Source of the DNA: a virus
IMG/VR virus record: IMGVR_UViG_3300031787_000001
Coordinates: 62,001 to 126,000 of that record
Strand: one strand, 5' to 3'
Length of the DNA stretch: 64,000 nucleotides
Shown: piece by piece, positions 1 through 8,677 of the stretch
Layout of the letters: each line of letters starts with the position of its first letter
How positions within the stretch are numbered: the stretch's first letter is position 1
Position numbers and translations under genes: made by a program
Notes under the pieces: model-generated
What the model was told of the DNA's origin: nothing
What the model saw: only the letters and a program-made list of their open reading frames with translations
Database searches by the model: none

Positions 1-37
1 GAAGTAACGCTTGTTCTAAAACTGATTTTTCGGTCAT
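1..37 (-). CDS. Start of a truncated gene, possibly the prohead scaffold/core protein
   Basis: Only the first twelve codons (MTEKSVLEQALL) lie inside the window; the gene continues past base 1. The ATG at 37-35 is preceded by the TATTTATA motif found before many structural genes here. In T4 the gene after the prohead protease is the scaffold gp22, which also starts with a short helical peptide. A scaffold protein is therefore the best guess from position alone; a major capsid protein is the alternative. Confidence 0.5.
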   Translation of the reverse strand, partial: MTEKSVLEQALL

Positions 38-55
38 TTGCGAATTTTATTTTTA

Positions 56-63
56 TATAAATA
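56..63 (-). promoter_or_regulatory. TATTTATA start-proximal motif
   Basis: Coding-strand TATTTATA, 18 nt before the ATG of the truncated gene at the left edge. One of 19 exact copies found 2-34 nt before start codons in this window. Confidence 0.5.
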
Positions 64-117
64 CTTTGATTATATAGAAAATTTACTTTTAAGATATTAA
101 TATCAATAAAAAATTTA

Positions 118-801
118 CTATTTTGATAAAAATGTATCTAGTCTACCCATTAATTTTTTCATTCTATCATCAACAACAGGTTTTCTCTCAATTGTTTCTT
201 GATATTGTTCTCTGTCTTTTAAATCACTAAACACATATGCTCCGGGAGTCGATGGTGAGGAGACTAAGTCAAAACACACTAATTCAAAATCATCTTGTAC
301 TATGTTTTGTCCTTTTATATTTTTCAATGATCCTACACCTCTTGATGAAATACCTAAAGTGGCACCATTCATAATTAACATTGCCGCTTGATCACCTCTT
401 GTACTTACGATACCCATTTTTTTCCAACCTGGTGATGTAAATAATTTAATTTTACCCATTAACATTTTACCATCCCACCATGTTTCAATGATTGAATGTG
501 ATACTCTATCTAAATCAATTAATGAAGATGAGGGGTGATTTAATTCATTTAAAGCACCACCTTTTTTTATTAAAGATTGATATTTTTCATTTTCTCTTTT
601 TAATAAAACTTCAGGATAAATTCTACCATTTTTGTTTGGGGTATCGTATTTCTGTAAAACAGCAAAAAGGATAAGGTCTTGCGAAAAGTCCATATCCTTC
701 ATTTCTGAAATTATTTTTTTATTATCTTCTGGTGAGATATGGCCGGCATCATATTCTATTAATATACCATGTCCGGTTTCTTTTGGTCCTAATATCTTCA
801 T
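118..801 (-). CDS. Prohead maturation protease, T4 gp21-like (S77)
   Basis: A 227-residue serine protease expected to act inside the immature capsid, cleaving scaffold, capsid and packaged proteins before DNA filling. The family hallmarks are visible: NHP around residues 88-90 (catalytic His candidate), GISSRG around 150-155 (nucleophile Ser candidate) and FDLVSSPSTPGA around 177-188, as in the T4 enzyme. It lies downstream of portal and terminase in T4 gene order. T4 gp21 cuts after (L/I)-x-E, which matters because many proteins in this window begin with a short peptide ending in that motif. The start is preceded at 15 nt by TATTTATA. Assignment to the protease family is secure. Confidence 0.93.
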   Translation of the reverse strand: MKILGPKETGHGILIEYDAGHISPEDNKKIISEMKDMDFSQDLILFAVLQKYDTPNKNGRIYPEVLLKRENEKYQSLIKKGGALNELNHPSSSLIDLDRVSHSIIETWWDGKMLMGKIKLFTSPGWKKMGIVSTRGDQAAMLIMNGATLGISSRGVGSLKNIKGQNIVQDDFELVCFDLVSSPSTPGAYVFSDLKDREQYQETIERKPVVDDRMKKLMGRLDTFLSK

Positions 802-816
802 TTATAGTTTTTATAC

Positions 817-824
817 TATAAATA
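817..824 (-). promoter_or_regulatory. TATTTATA start-proximal motif
   Basis: Coding-strand TATTTATA 15 nt before the prohead protease ATG. Confidence 0.5.
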
Positions 825-837
825 CATCGATATCGTA

Positions 838-1263
838 CTATTTTTTTGTTTTATAAAAATTAAACAAGTTTTTATCTACCAATGATTCGTTAATTATTGT
901 TTTTATAATATCCGTAATTATTCTTTTTGTGTCTTTAGATTTAACATCAAATTTATTTTCAACATATAATGTTATTTCTAAATTCATAAAAGATCTTTTT
1001 TCTTTTTTTATTCCTTTGGTTCTTATGTCTAAATCTACAATAGATTGTGGTTTAAAATTTTGATGATTTAAATCGTATATTAATCTTTTTATATCTCTCC
1101 TTGTTTTAAAAATCACACTATCAAAGTCATCATTTTCATTATTTGGTTGTAACCAAGAATTTAATTTTAAATAAATTGTTTTTAGATTTTTAAAATCTAC
1201 GGTTCCATATCCGATCTTAACATCATCGTATGTTCCCAAAGGAATAAACTTTCCTGTCTTCAT
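838..1263 (-). CDS. Hypothetical protein between head genes
   Basis: A 141-residue basic protein of unknown function. The sequence is mixed alpha/beta with no signal peptide or membrane segment; the C-terminal half, around residues 78-135, is Lys-rich (RTKGIKKEKRSF). It lies just upstream of the prohead protease and reads the same way, so it may be expressed with the head genes. In T4 the small genes between portal and protease (gp67, gp68) are prohead core proteins. Position alone makes a core role conceivable, but no homology is recognisable by eye. Confidence 0.75.
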   Translation of the reverse strand: MKTGKFIPLGTYDDVKIGYGTVDFKNLKTIYLKLNSWLQPNNENDDFDSVIFKTRRDIKRLIYDLNHQNFKPQSIVDLDIRTKGIKKEKRSFMNLEITLYVENKFDVKSKDTKRIITDIIKTIINESLVDKNLFNFYKTKK

Positions 1264-1365
1264 TATTTTTTACATATTAAAAATATTTTATGGTGTAAAT
1301 AAAAAATATGAAAAATTATCCACAAAACCAAATTTTTTTTGTATATATGGGTATAATTATAAAAT

Positions 1366-1557
1366 ATGATTATTATTGATTTAACTAAAGAAAAAAATTT
1401 GGAGTCTGCGTTAAGAACCTATAAACATAAAGTTCAAAAAACAAAATTGATCCAAGAACTTAGAAAAAGAAAGGAGTTTGTAAAACCTTCGGTAGAAAAA
1501 AGAGATTTGAAATTAAAAGCAATCCACACCAGTAAAATTAAAAATGGTCTCGATTAA
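1366..1557 (+). CDS. rpsU: Ribosomal protein bS21 (phage-encoded)
   Basis: A 63-residue basic protein aligning by eye with bacterial bS21: an N-terminal strand (MIIIDLTKEKNLESAL), then the RxYKxKxxKTKLIxELRxRKEFVKPSVEKR block typical of Bacteroidota S21. bS21 sits on the 30S platform near the anti-Shine-Dalgarno; in Flavobacterium it helps sequester that sequence. It is the only plus-strand gene in this part of the head region. An AT-rich upstream stretch could act as a promoter (TTTTTTTTG, then TATATATG). A phage copy could replace host bS21 and bias ribosomes to phage mRNA; that is inference. Its last codons form half of a bidirectional terminator. Confidence 0.9.
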   Translation: MIIIDLTKEKNLESALRTYKHKVQKTKLIQELRKRKEFVKPSVEKRDLKLKAIHTSKIKNGLD

Positions 1558-1571
1558 TCAAGACCATTTTT
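1540..1571. terminator. Bidirectional terminator inside convergent gene ends
   Basis: An 11-bp inverted repeat (AAAAATGGTCT / AGACCATTTTT, 10-nt loop) gives a U-tailed hairpin on both strands. The stop codons of bS21 and of the opposite gene overlap in its loop. As a result both proteins end in the same residues, KNGLD. Confidence 0.85.
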
Positions 1572-2306
1572 TAATTCTTTAAGTTTATAGTAACCGTACT
1601 TTGTGGTTTCCGTTTTCATCACTTCAGTTTTCACATTATTTAATTTAGTTACTAATTCAACATCATCTTTTGATTCAAGAATAGTTGAATCTATTTTAGA
1701 TACTATGGATTCTTTTAAATTTTTAACTTTATCTTTAAGTTCATTTTCATTTAAAGAAACAATTTCTTTTAATTCTTTCTTTTCGTTTTCATTTAAAGAA
1801 TTGTCAAATATAGTGTTAAAATTATTTGTCAATACGGCGTGTAGTAAATTTTGATTTTTAATAAAAATGGAAGATTTATTTTCATTTACTGTTTTGTTTT
1901 TTTTTCCAGTTAAAAAATCAATTAATTTTTTCTTTGCGGATATTTTTTTGTCTATGTTTAATAGATTATCATTCTCAGACAATAGATCTAACATTTTATA
2001 AATCTCATTATTATCCTCAACTTGAACATCTTTTAATTCGACATCCAATTCTTCCATTATTTTATTTAGACTTTTTAAATTTTTTGATTTAAGTAATGAA
2101 CTTATTTGATCTACATATTCTTTAGCAACATCAAGATCTTCAATGTCTTTATTTTCGATGTCTTCATACAACAAATACAATTCCTTAAAATCTTTATTTT
2201 CTTTAATTGTACCTAATATGTCCTTTAATTCACCCTTGTTATTTTTAATATAAGAGTCTGTTATTTTTTTTAACAACTTCATCTTTAATGATCCAAAATT
2301 TTTCAT
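1554..2306 (-). CDS. Helical charged protein downstream of portal; possible prohead core protein
   Basis: A 250-residue protein rich in Lys, Glu, Asp, Asn and Leu, predicted almost wholly helical with coiled-coil character (for example SLNENEKKELKEIVSLNENELKDKVKNL around 170-195; only part quoted as a guide). It starts 4 nt after the portal stop, so it is probably co-transcribed with the portal. In T4 the gene after the portal encodes gp67, a small acidic prohead core protein. Composition and place suggest a scaffold or core role, but no homology is identified. Its stop overlaps the bS21 stop in a shared terminator palindrome. Confidence 0.8.
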   Translation of the reverse strand: MKNFGSLKMKLLKKITDSYIKNNKGELKDILGTIKENKDFKELYLLYEDIENKDIEDLDVAKEYVDQISSLLKSKNLKSLNKIMEELDVELKDVQVEDNNEIYKMLDLLSENDNLLNIDKKISAKKKLIDFLTGKKNKTVNENKSSIFIKNQNLLHAVLTNNFNTIFDNSLNENEKKELKEIVSLNENELKDKVKNLKESIVSKIDSTILESKDDVELVTKLNNVKTEVMKTETTKYGYYKLKELKNGLD

Positions 2307-2310
2307 TTTT

Positions 2311-4152
2311 TTAATCGTTTAATATATCTTTTATTTTATTTTCTATTTCATAAATATTCTCTTGTGCCTTATTAAAATTAAATAAATCATTTAAATCTTT
2401 TTTTTCATCACCTAACATACTTAAAATTTTACTTTTTTTACTTTTGTTTTCACCTTCGGATAGTGTCTCTCCTCCACCTCCACCGGCTGGTGGCGGCGGT
2501 GCTGCTGATGCTCCTCCACCCATATCCATTCCACCACCTCCAGGTGATTCACTACCCGCTGATCCAGACGCCTCTAATTTCTTCCTCTCTTCTTCCGGTA
2601 TACCGTATTTTCTATCAACTTCATCAAACACACCCGAACGTTTTATTATGTTCTGTGTATTTGTTAATTCAAATCCGATCGCTCTTTCAAGACGTTGTTG
2701 TTCTAAGTCTAATATAACTTCATTATCACTAAAACCTAAAATATTTTTCTTAGCCCAAGTATGTGAAACAGGTAAAATACCTATTTGTGATTGGTCGGAT
2801 GTTGCATCTTTATAAAGAGTTATTTTTTCTTTCCATTGTTCTATTTTTAACAAATCAGACTGAGAGGAAGGATTTGTTAAAGATAATTGGAAATTATGTA
2901 GTTCATCCTCCAAACCCACAAGTGATAGGTGTATTAATGCAATTTTATTTAATTCTTGAATTAATGATTTCTGTATTTTATTAATTGTTCTGGCAAATCT
3001 AATATCCATTAATGCCAAATTCTTACCATCCCCAACAACTTCCTCAAAACCTAAAAACGCCTTAGGAATTCTAAGTGCCGCCAACATTTTCTTTTGAATA
3101 TATTCAATATCGGCAATTTCACCTAAGTTCTGTGCTCCTGCCAATGTTTCAATTGGATTTGCGGCTGAAGGGTCACGAACGGGAATAAAATAATCTTGAT
3201 CAACGGCCATTTGATTATATCTCATATCGACTTGACCGTTTTTAGGATCAGGTACCGCTTGTCTTTTAAATTTATTTGCAACTCTTTGTACATATGGTTC
3301 GATATCCTTATCATCCATATTACCAACAAATATTTTAAATACACGTCTCTCAGGTGCTCTTGATGTTCTATAAATTAACATTGCGTCTTCCGCTAATAGA
3401 AGTTGTTTCCAAATTCTTCTAATTTTATCTAACATAGAGGTACCATATGGTAATTTTCTATCGTCACCCAATAACCTAAAATGAGCAATTTCCCAGGCTT
3501 GGAATTCCATGTCTTTATTTTTCCACTGAAATCTTAACTCTCTTGTTGGTATTTTAATATCTCTTTGATTTGGTGTTTTAGAAGACGCGCCTTCAATTCT
3601 TTCTATCTCTATGTTTGGTAATTGTTGACAACCAACAATACCATCTTTAGGGTCTATTTTAAGGTATACAAAATCATCACCATATTTACAAAGACCTCTC
3701 GTCCACATTTGTAGATTTGTTGCTATGTCTAACTTATTATTGAATAGATCTTGTAGTATGGATTTAACTCTATCTGATTCTGAATATATTGTTAAAATTT
3801 CACCTTTTTCTGATGGTGTCGTACTTTCTTCTGCGTATATATCCAATGCCGCGGAAATTTCGGGTGTGAATTCCATTGATTCATAATCATAATATGCGGC
3901 CAATCTATTTGGTTCATAATAAACAGATTGATTATATAATGATTGATCTAATTTAGCCCACTTATCTGCAATATATTGACTTTGTTGGGATTGTAATAAA
4001 GCCGAATCATATTCTTCTTTACTACTTGTTTTTAATAATTCTTCTTTAGAGAAATTAAATGACGGATTTTCTGGTTGAGTAGGTTTATTTTGACCAACAA
4101 AACCAAACATCTTGGTTAATTTCTGAAATACTGTAATATTTTGATCTGCCAT
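2311..4152 (-). CDS. Portal protein, T4 gp20-like
   Basis: A 613-residue portal subunit that would form the dodecameric DNA entry ring at the capsid vertex. Recognised by the gp20 pattern: an N-terminal arm, then YYDYESMEFTPEISAALDIYAEES around residue 85-110, a LWxRGLCKYGDDFVYLKID-like segment, and the long helical region with LRIPKAFLGFEE and GKNLALMDIRFARTINKIQ. The C-terminus carries a Gly/Pro/Ala linker (around 535-565) and an acidic helical tail. It follows the terminase gene, as expected from shared packaging function. TATTTATA ends 3 nt before the ATG. Confidence 0.93.
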   Translation of the reverse strand: MADQNITVFQKLTKMFGFVGQNKPTQPENPSFNFSKEELLKTSSKEEYDSALLQSQQSQYIADKWAKLDQSLYNQSVYYEPNRLAAYYDYESMEFTPEISAALDIYAEESTTPSEKGEILTIYSESDRVKSILQDLFNNKLDIATNLQMWTRGLCKYGDDFVYLKIDPKDGIVGCQQLPNIEIERIEGASSKTPNQRDIKIPTRELRFQWKNKDMEFQAWEIAHFRLLGDDRKLPYGTSMLDKIRRIWKQLLLAEDAMLIYRTSRAPERRVFKIFVGNMDDKDIEPYVQRVANKFKRQAVPDPKNGQVDMRYNQMAVDQDYFIPVRDPSAANPIETLAGAQNLGEIADIEYIQKKMLAALRIPKAFLGFEEVVGDGKNLALMDIRFARTINKIQKSLIQELNKIALIHLSLVGLEDELHNFQLSLTNPSSQSDLLKIEQWKEKITLYKDATSDQSQIGILPVSHTWAKKNILGFSDNEVILDLEQQRLERAIGFELTNTQNIIKRSGVFDEVDRKYGIPEEERKKLEASGSAGSESPGGGGMDMGGGASAAPPPPAGGGGGETLSEGENKSKKSKILSMLGDEKKDLNDLFNFNKAQENIYEIENKIKDILND

Positions 4153-4155
4153 GTT

Positions 4156-4163
4156 TATAAATA
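4156..4163 (-). promoter_or_regulatory. TATTTATA start-proximal motif
   Basis: Coding-strand TATTTATA only 3 nt before the portal ATG, too close for a normal leader if it works as a -10 element. Confidence 0.5.
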
Positions 4164-4204
4164 GTCTTTTTATAAGATACGTGTTTTTTTTATCACTTTA
4201 AAGT

Positions 4205-5980
4205 TTATTTACGTTTAGTAAATAACCAAGAATATTCTTTATATATGTCTTTTCCAACATTCATTGTGTTATCTTTGTGATAAAAACTATTATCCATTGC
4301 TAATGCACCTATTGGGTCTAAAGTTGTTCCATATGAATAAAAAGTTTTATTGGCTTCATATGTTCTTTCGGATGATACCCAAGATTCTAACATTGCTTTA
4401 TTAGTTGAATCGGCTCTTTGTAATTGATTAAAACAAATTTCACCAGCATATAATGCCATGGATAGACTCATAATAGAATCATCGTGAGATCCCTTCATAT
4501 GGTCTGGTCTACCGTTTATGTAAACAAATGTGTTTAATTCATTTAGTAATCTATTTGATCTAACAATAAAACCTTTTCTTAGTTGTTCTTCAAATGATGC
4601 GACTATCTGGGTTCTTTTATTGTTAAAATTAATACCGGGAATTTTTTCCATCGCTTTCTTATTGTATTCCCAAATATTTTGTGTATTAATACCGTCAATA
4701 TAAATGTTTTTATAATTTAATTCTTGTAATTTTCTTGATGTTGCAACACCCATACCACCAGTTATATCCACAACCACAAAGGCGTTTCCATAAAGGATAC
4801 CCCATTTATAAACAATTGACGCTAAATCATCTGGTGGTATTTTACCAATATATTCTAACACCTGTTCTCTATCATCAAAATCAATAATATTGATCGAAGA
4901 AAAATCTTCACTATCACCTCTACTCACATCAACACCCATAATATAACGATGACCCTCAACTGGTTCTTTCCATTGCCAAAGTGTACCTTGCATGTACTTT
5001 TCCATTGGTTGTCTGATCATATTTTTTGCAATATTTTCTTGGGTTTCACTTGGAATAACACCATCACCTGAACCTAAAAAGTCACACTCCAATTCCTGTG
5101 CAATTTTACGTCTATCATATTTGAATTTTTTAGACATTGATTCAAACCAAGATGAAAATGGTTTATATCCTTGTTCTTCATATTCTCTATATTTTTCAAC
5201 ATCAAAATCATACATTACCACTTCATCATCATTATATTGTTCTCTATTCAACATATAATGACATATGTCAGCACATTTAACCCAACGTAAGTCTTTAGTG
5301 TAACGAGGGTCTTTAAACCATCTTAAATCTGTTATATGGAAATCATTTATACCACGTAACGCTTGGTCATAAACACCATAATAAATCGGATCATAACCAT
5401 TTGGTGTTGATATAAGAATAATCTTACCACCCGTAGATAGTGACGCCATAGATGCCGCCCAAAAGTCTTCTCCCGCTTCAATATATGCCGCCTCATCAAA
5501 TACAAGTATCGTTGGTGTGTAACCACGTAATGCATCCGCAGATGTCGCAACCGCTTTAACTTCACATCCATTATTTAATCTAAATCTACTTTCTGAGTTT
5601 TTATCAGGGTGAAAACCCACATTAATCCATTCTGGCCATTGATCCAAGAAATGTCTAACTTTATTGGCCATTTCAATCGCGGTATCTCTCTTATTCGCAA
5701 TAATCAGAACCCTTTCAGGATTTTCGGGTTTTGCGGTTTGGAGTTTTTTTGAAATCCAAGCGGCTGTTACTGTAGATACACCCGCCTGTCTATATTTTCT
5801 TGTTATATTTTCATTATAAGTTTCATAATCCTTAATCAATTGAACTTGATCAGGAAACAATTCTAAGGGTACGAATTTCTTTTGTGTATTATCATAAGTT
5901 GTTAAGTATGTTTTTAAGGCATACGGAGCATCTTTGATAATCTTAGCGTATTCTTTTAACTGTTCAATCTTTGTGTTCAT
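4205..5980 (-). CDS. Terminase large subunit, T4 gp17-like
   Basis: A 591-residue packaging motor. The ATPase domain shows a Walker A-like RKYRQAGVST (61-70), Walker B ILVFDEAAY (158-166) and coupling motif ISTPNG (190-195). The RNase H-like nuclease domain shows the acidic residues of MGVDVSRGDSED, VVVDITGGMG and the late HDDSIMSLSMALY. It would cut concatemeric DNA and pump it through the portal. No small terminase subunit is recognised here. The gene is bounded upstream by a strong hairpin terminator and has TATTTATA 5 nt before the ATG. Confidence 0.95.
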   Translation of the reverse strand: MNTKIEQLKEYAKIIKDAPYALKTYLTTYDNTQKKFVPLELFPDQVQLIKDYETYNENITRKYRQAGVSTVTAAWISKKLQTAKPENPERVLIIANKRDTAIEMANKVRHFLDQWPEWINVGFHPDKNSESRFRLNNGCEVKAVATSADALRGYTPTILVFDEAAYIEAGEDFWAASMASLSTGGKIILISTPNGYDPIYYGVYDQALRGINDFHITDLRWFKDPRYTKDLRWVKCADICHYMLNREQYNDDEVVMYDFDVEKYREYEEQGYKPFSSWFESMSKKFKYDRRKIAQELECDFLGSGDGVIPSETQENIAKNMIRQPMEKYMQGTLWQWKEPVEGHRYIMGVDVSRGDSEDFSSINIIDFDDREQVLEYIGKIPPDDLASIVYKWGILYGNAFVVVDITGGMGVATSRKLQELNYKNIYIDGINTQNIWEYNKKAMEKIPGINFNNKRTQIVASFEEQLRKGFIVRSNRLLNELNTFVYINGRPDHMKGSHDDSIMSLSMALYAGEICFNQLQRADSTNKAMLESWVSSERTYEANKTFYSYGTTLDPIGALAMDNSFYHKDNTMNVGKDIYKEYSWLFTKRK

Positions 5981-5985
5981 ATACC

Positions 5986-5993
5986 TATAAATA
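5986..5993 (-). promoter_or_regulatory. TATTTATA start-proximal motif
   Basis: Coding-strand TATTTATA 5 nt before the terminase ATG and directly after the terminator of the upstream gene. Confidence 0.55.
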
Positions 5994-5994
5994 C

Positions 5995-6022
5995 AAAAAA
6001 GGGAGGTAAAACCTCCCTTTTT
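5995..6022 (-). terminator. Rho-independent terminator
   Basis: Hairpin with GGGAGGT/ACCTCCC stem flanked by A and T runs, so it could work both ways. It lies after the stop at 6038 and before the terminase promoter motif. Confidence 0.85.
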
Positions 6023-6037
6023 ATTATCTTTACTTGA

Positions 6038-7357
6038 TTATGATAGATCAATACCTAAGCCACCAAGGAAATCTTTTAAATCATCATCATCAGTTTCATC
6101 TGAGATATCTGTAAGTTTATCGTCAAATTCACTCATCGATTCTTCATAATCATAATTTCTTATTTCCGCCTCTATAGAATCAACAATAATTTTCATTAAA
6201 TTTCTACCATTTTCTGATCCTGAAATAACTTCTTTCATGAATACTAAAAATTCTTTAGCTGGCTTTTTAACTATATGTGAAAATAACATTAATTGTATAT
6301 TCTTCTTATTTTCATCAGTTAACACATCTTCTGGTATTTGACTTCTAATTCTATCCCATATCGCTGGACCCAATCTTAAATCCCAAATTTCTTTTTCCAT
6401 TGTGTTTTCACTACTAATTACTCTTTGAGCAATTTCAGGATTACGCGATTGTCCTTTAATTGCAGCAATCACTTCAAAAGTACCTTTTATTAGTTCATGA
6501 ACCAATATTGGGAAATTCAATCCTTGTGCCATTACTTTTGGTGGATTTGAATTAGGGTCAATACTTTCTTTACCTCCAACCATATTACCACCACCTCCAC
6601 CACCCATGGAAGCTTTCATTTGTTGATCACTGACTTGCCAATATAATGTATCATTAATTGACATTAAAATACCATATTGATTAATTAATGATTCTGAACC
6701 GGTAATTTCTCTAATTTTATCTGTAACATAATGATACATATAATGACCTCTTTTCGATGCACCTTGTATCATACTACCAATTAGTCTTGCTTTAGCTTTT
6801 TCTAAATTTAATGTTTGTAAATCATCAAATAATTCCTGTTCAATTTCGACCTCTTCCATTTCAGGTTGTTGTTGACCCGGTTGATCTCTATTAAAGTCCT
6901 GAGTATCAATTTCACCCATACCAACAATTTTTGCCTCAAACTCAATGTCACCTTCCTCAATTCCAAATTCTTTCATGACCAAATCAATTGCCAATCTTTC
7001 TAATTCTTCTCTATGTTCTCTTTCGGTTTGAACAATTTCATTATGTGCCATCATCATGGTTTGCATTAATGGCATCATATTTTGCATACCAACCATTGGT
7101 GTTTGAATGTTAGTATATTGTCTAACTTTCTGAACAACTTGTTTATATCTCTCTGAAGCCAAAAGTTCCTGGAAATTTTGATTTGGTTCATTACCTGTTT
7201 TAGGTAAGGGAATTTTTTTCAAAGGAGTTTCACCTTGACTAAGTTTAGACTGTACACCAGAATCGGGCCTATCGGCAGAATCAAAATCCATTGCCATTTC
7301 TTCAATATTTTCTTTAACTAAAGATAGTAAATTTTTTTTGCTTATAACAATTTTCAT
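6038..7357 (-). CDS. Putative internal/structural virion protein with CTS-like N-terminus
   Basis: A 439-residue protein of unknown fold. It begins MKIVISKKNLLSLVKENIEE, resembling the short (L/I)-x-E-ending leader of many proteins here. A Met-rich stretch follows (GMQNMMPLMQTMMMAHN, around 108-125), then a helical acidic middle, a GGGGGG linker around 262-267, and a C-terminal acidic tail (SDETDDDDLKDFL). It lies between terminase and other internal-type proteins on one strand. A virion or prohead role is inferred from context and N-terminus only. Confidence 0.78.
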   Translation of the reverse strand: MKIVISKKNLLSLVKENIEEMAMDFDSADRPDSGVQSKLSQGETPLKKIPLPKTGNEPNQNFQELLASERYKQVVQKVRQYTNIQTPMVGMQNMMPLMQTMMMAHNEIVQTEREHREELERLAIDLVMKEFGIEEGDIEFEAKIVGMGEIDTQDFNRDQPGQQQPEMEEVEIEQELFDDLQTLNLEKAKARLIGSMIQGASKRGHYMYHYVTDKIREITGSESLINQYGILMSINDTLYWQVSDQQMKASMGGGGGGNMVGGKESIDPNSNPPKVMAQGLNFPILVHELIKGTFEVIAAIKGQSRNPEIAQRVISSENTMEKEIWDLRLGPAIWDRIRSQIPEDVLTDENKKNIQLMLFSHIVKKPAKEFLVFMKEVISGSENGRNLMKIIVDSIEAEIRNYDYEESMSEFDDKLTDISDETDDDDLKDFLGGLGIDLS

Positions 7358-7358
7358 T

Positions 7359-8276
7359 TTATTTTTTCTTTTTCCCTTCTTTTATTGTTGATCCTGCTCT
7401 TGGACCGGGATTCGGAATCGGATTTGGGTCATCTTTTCTGAATGGATCTTTTCTTGGATCTTTTCTTGGTGGGGTTTTTTCACCCGGATCTTTTGTTGGT
7501 GTGGGTTTTGTTGAAGGTTCTTTTGTCGGTGCTGTTTCAGTTGATGTTATTGAATCATAAGTCATAAACTCAGGAATACCATTATGACCTTTATGACCTT
7601 TTTTAGCTTTTTTGGGCATAGGTATCATTGTTTCAGTTTCATTAAGTTTTCTTTGTAAAAGTTCCATGATTTCTCCTTTTGATGTGAATGGATGATAATT
7701 TGTTTCTGCTAAGTTATTAACCCATTCTGATATTTCATGATTTTCTTTTAACTTTTTTAAAGTCATAGCCAATTTTGCTCTTTGACCTAATTTACGACCT
7801 TCCTTAACTTCAGATTTTTTTGATCCTAACTTTTTAAAATCGGCAGAAGTTAATTTACCTTTAGGTTCAGCAACATCTAATTTTTTCTGATTACCTTTTA
7901 ACTCTTCTTTAACATCTTTTTTATTTCTCAATAATTTGAAATCTTCTTTATCTATTCTCTTATTTTTATTTTTATCTAAAGCAGATAATTGTTTTTGAGT
8001 AGGTTTCTTTTTCCCTTCTTTCATTTCTGTTTCCTTTGTTACTTGTATGTGACCTTGTTTAGAAATATCGGTAACTTTTTTAGGATCATTAATAATTGTA
8101 TTAATTTCTGCGGCGTCACTTGGATTACTCATACTGTAAACTTTAACTTGTTTAACAAGTGCTTCATTTAACATTCTATCACATAGTGATCTAAGTTGAT
8201 TATCACTAAAATTAACCAATGTTTTTGTGGAAAGACCCTCATTTACAAGTCTTTTAACCATTTCTGATCTTGTCAT
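7359..8276 (-). CDS. Basic, proline-rich protein with an EF-hand-like loop
   Basis: A 305-residue Lys-rich protein. DKNKNKRIDKEDF near residues 100-112 matches an EF-hand or dockerin calcium loop (D-x-N-x-N-x-x-I-D-x-x-D). The C-terminus is a Pro/Lys/Thr-rich tail with KDP and TKEP repeats ending KEGKKKK. The N-terminus (MTRSEMVKRLVNEG) and several inner sites (MLNEA, LAET, LNET) fit (L/I)-x-E cleavage by the prohead protease. A DNA-binding or scaffold-like internal head protein is plausible. Its stop is 2 nt from the next ATG and its start overlaps the preceding gene by 4 nt. Confidence 0.78.
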   Translation of the reverse strand: MTRSEMVKRLVNEGLSTKTLVNFSDNQLRSLCDRMLNEALVKQVKVYSMSNPSDAAEINTIINDPKKVTDISKQGHIQVTKETEMKEGKKKPTQKQLSALDKNKNKRIDKEDFKLLRNKKDVKEELKGNQKKLDVAEPKGKLTSADFKKLGSKKSEVKEGRKLGQRAKLAMTLKKLKENHEISEWVNNLAETNYHPFTSKGEIMELLQRKLNETETMIPMPKKAKKGHKGHNGIPEFMTYDSITSTETAPTKEPSTKPTPTKDPGEKTPPRKDPRKDPFRKDDPNPIPNPGPRAGSTIKEGKKKK

Positions 8277-8674
8277 ATTATTTTAATTTTTATTTCTTCA
8301 TTTATTAGGTGATAACCTCTTTCTTTTATTTTTTTTGTTACACTTTCTAATGTTTCTCCAAACTTAAATGTCAATCTTTCATCTTGACTTTCAGGATTGA
8401 ATTTTTCCCAACCTAATGCAACTACACCATCCACAGCATCAATAACTCCGAAATAATCGGAGTTTTGAACAAGTTCTAATTCTATGTCTGAATTTTTTAA
8501 AAGACCAACTAAGTCAATATATTCAACATCGGGAGACTTAGATTGTGTTGAAATTGATGCCGGTATAACAAACCATTCCTCTATGTCAAGTTCTGTAGAT
8601 TTACTGAAGATAAATTCATACTGTTTTTGACCTTTATAATCTGCACCAATTTCATTAACATAGATAAGTCTCAT
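8273..8674 (-). CDS. Hypothetical protein in internal-protein operon
   Basis: A 133-residue acidic alpha/beta protein without membrane segments or recognised motifs (starts MRLIYVNEIGADYKG). It overlaps the next gene by 4 nt and follows the previous one by 3 nt, so it is translationally coupled in the operon 7359-9772. Its function is not recognised. The position among putative structural genes suggests a virion or assembly role. Confidence 0.78.
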   Translation of the reverse strand: MRLIYVNEIGADYKGQKQYEFIFSKSTELDIEEWFVIPASISTQSKSPDVEYIDLVGLLKNSDIELELVQNSDYFGVIDAVDGVVALGWEKFNPESQDERLTFKFGETLESVTKKIKERGYHLINEEIKIKII

Positions 8675-8677
8675 ATT

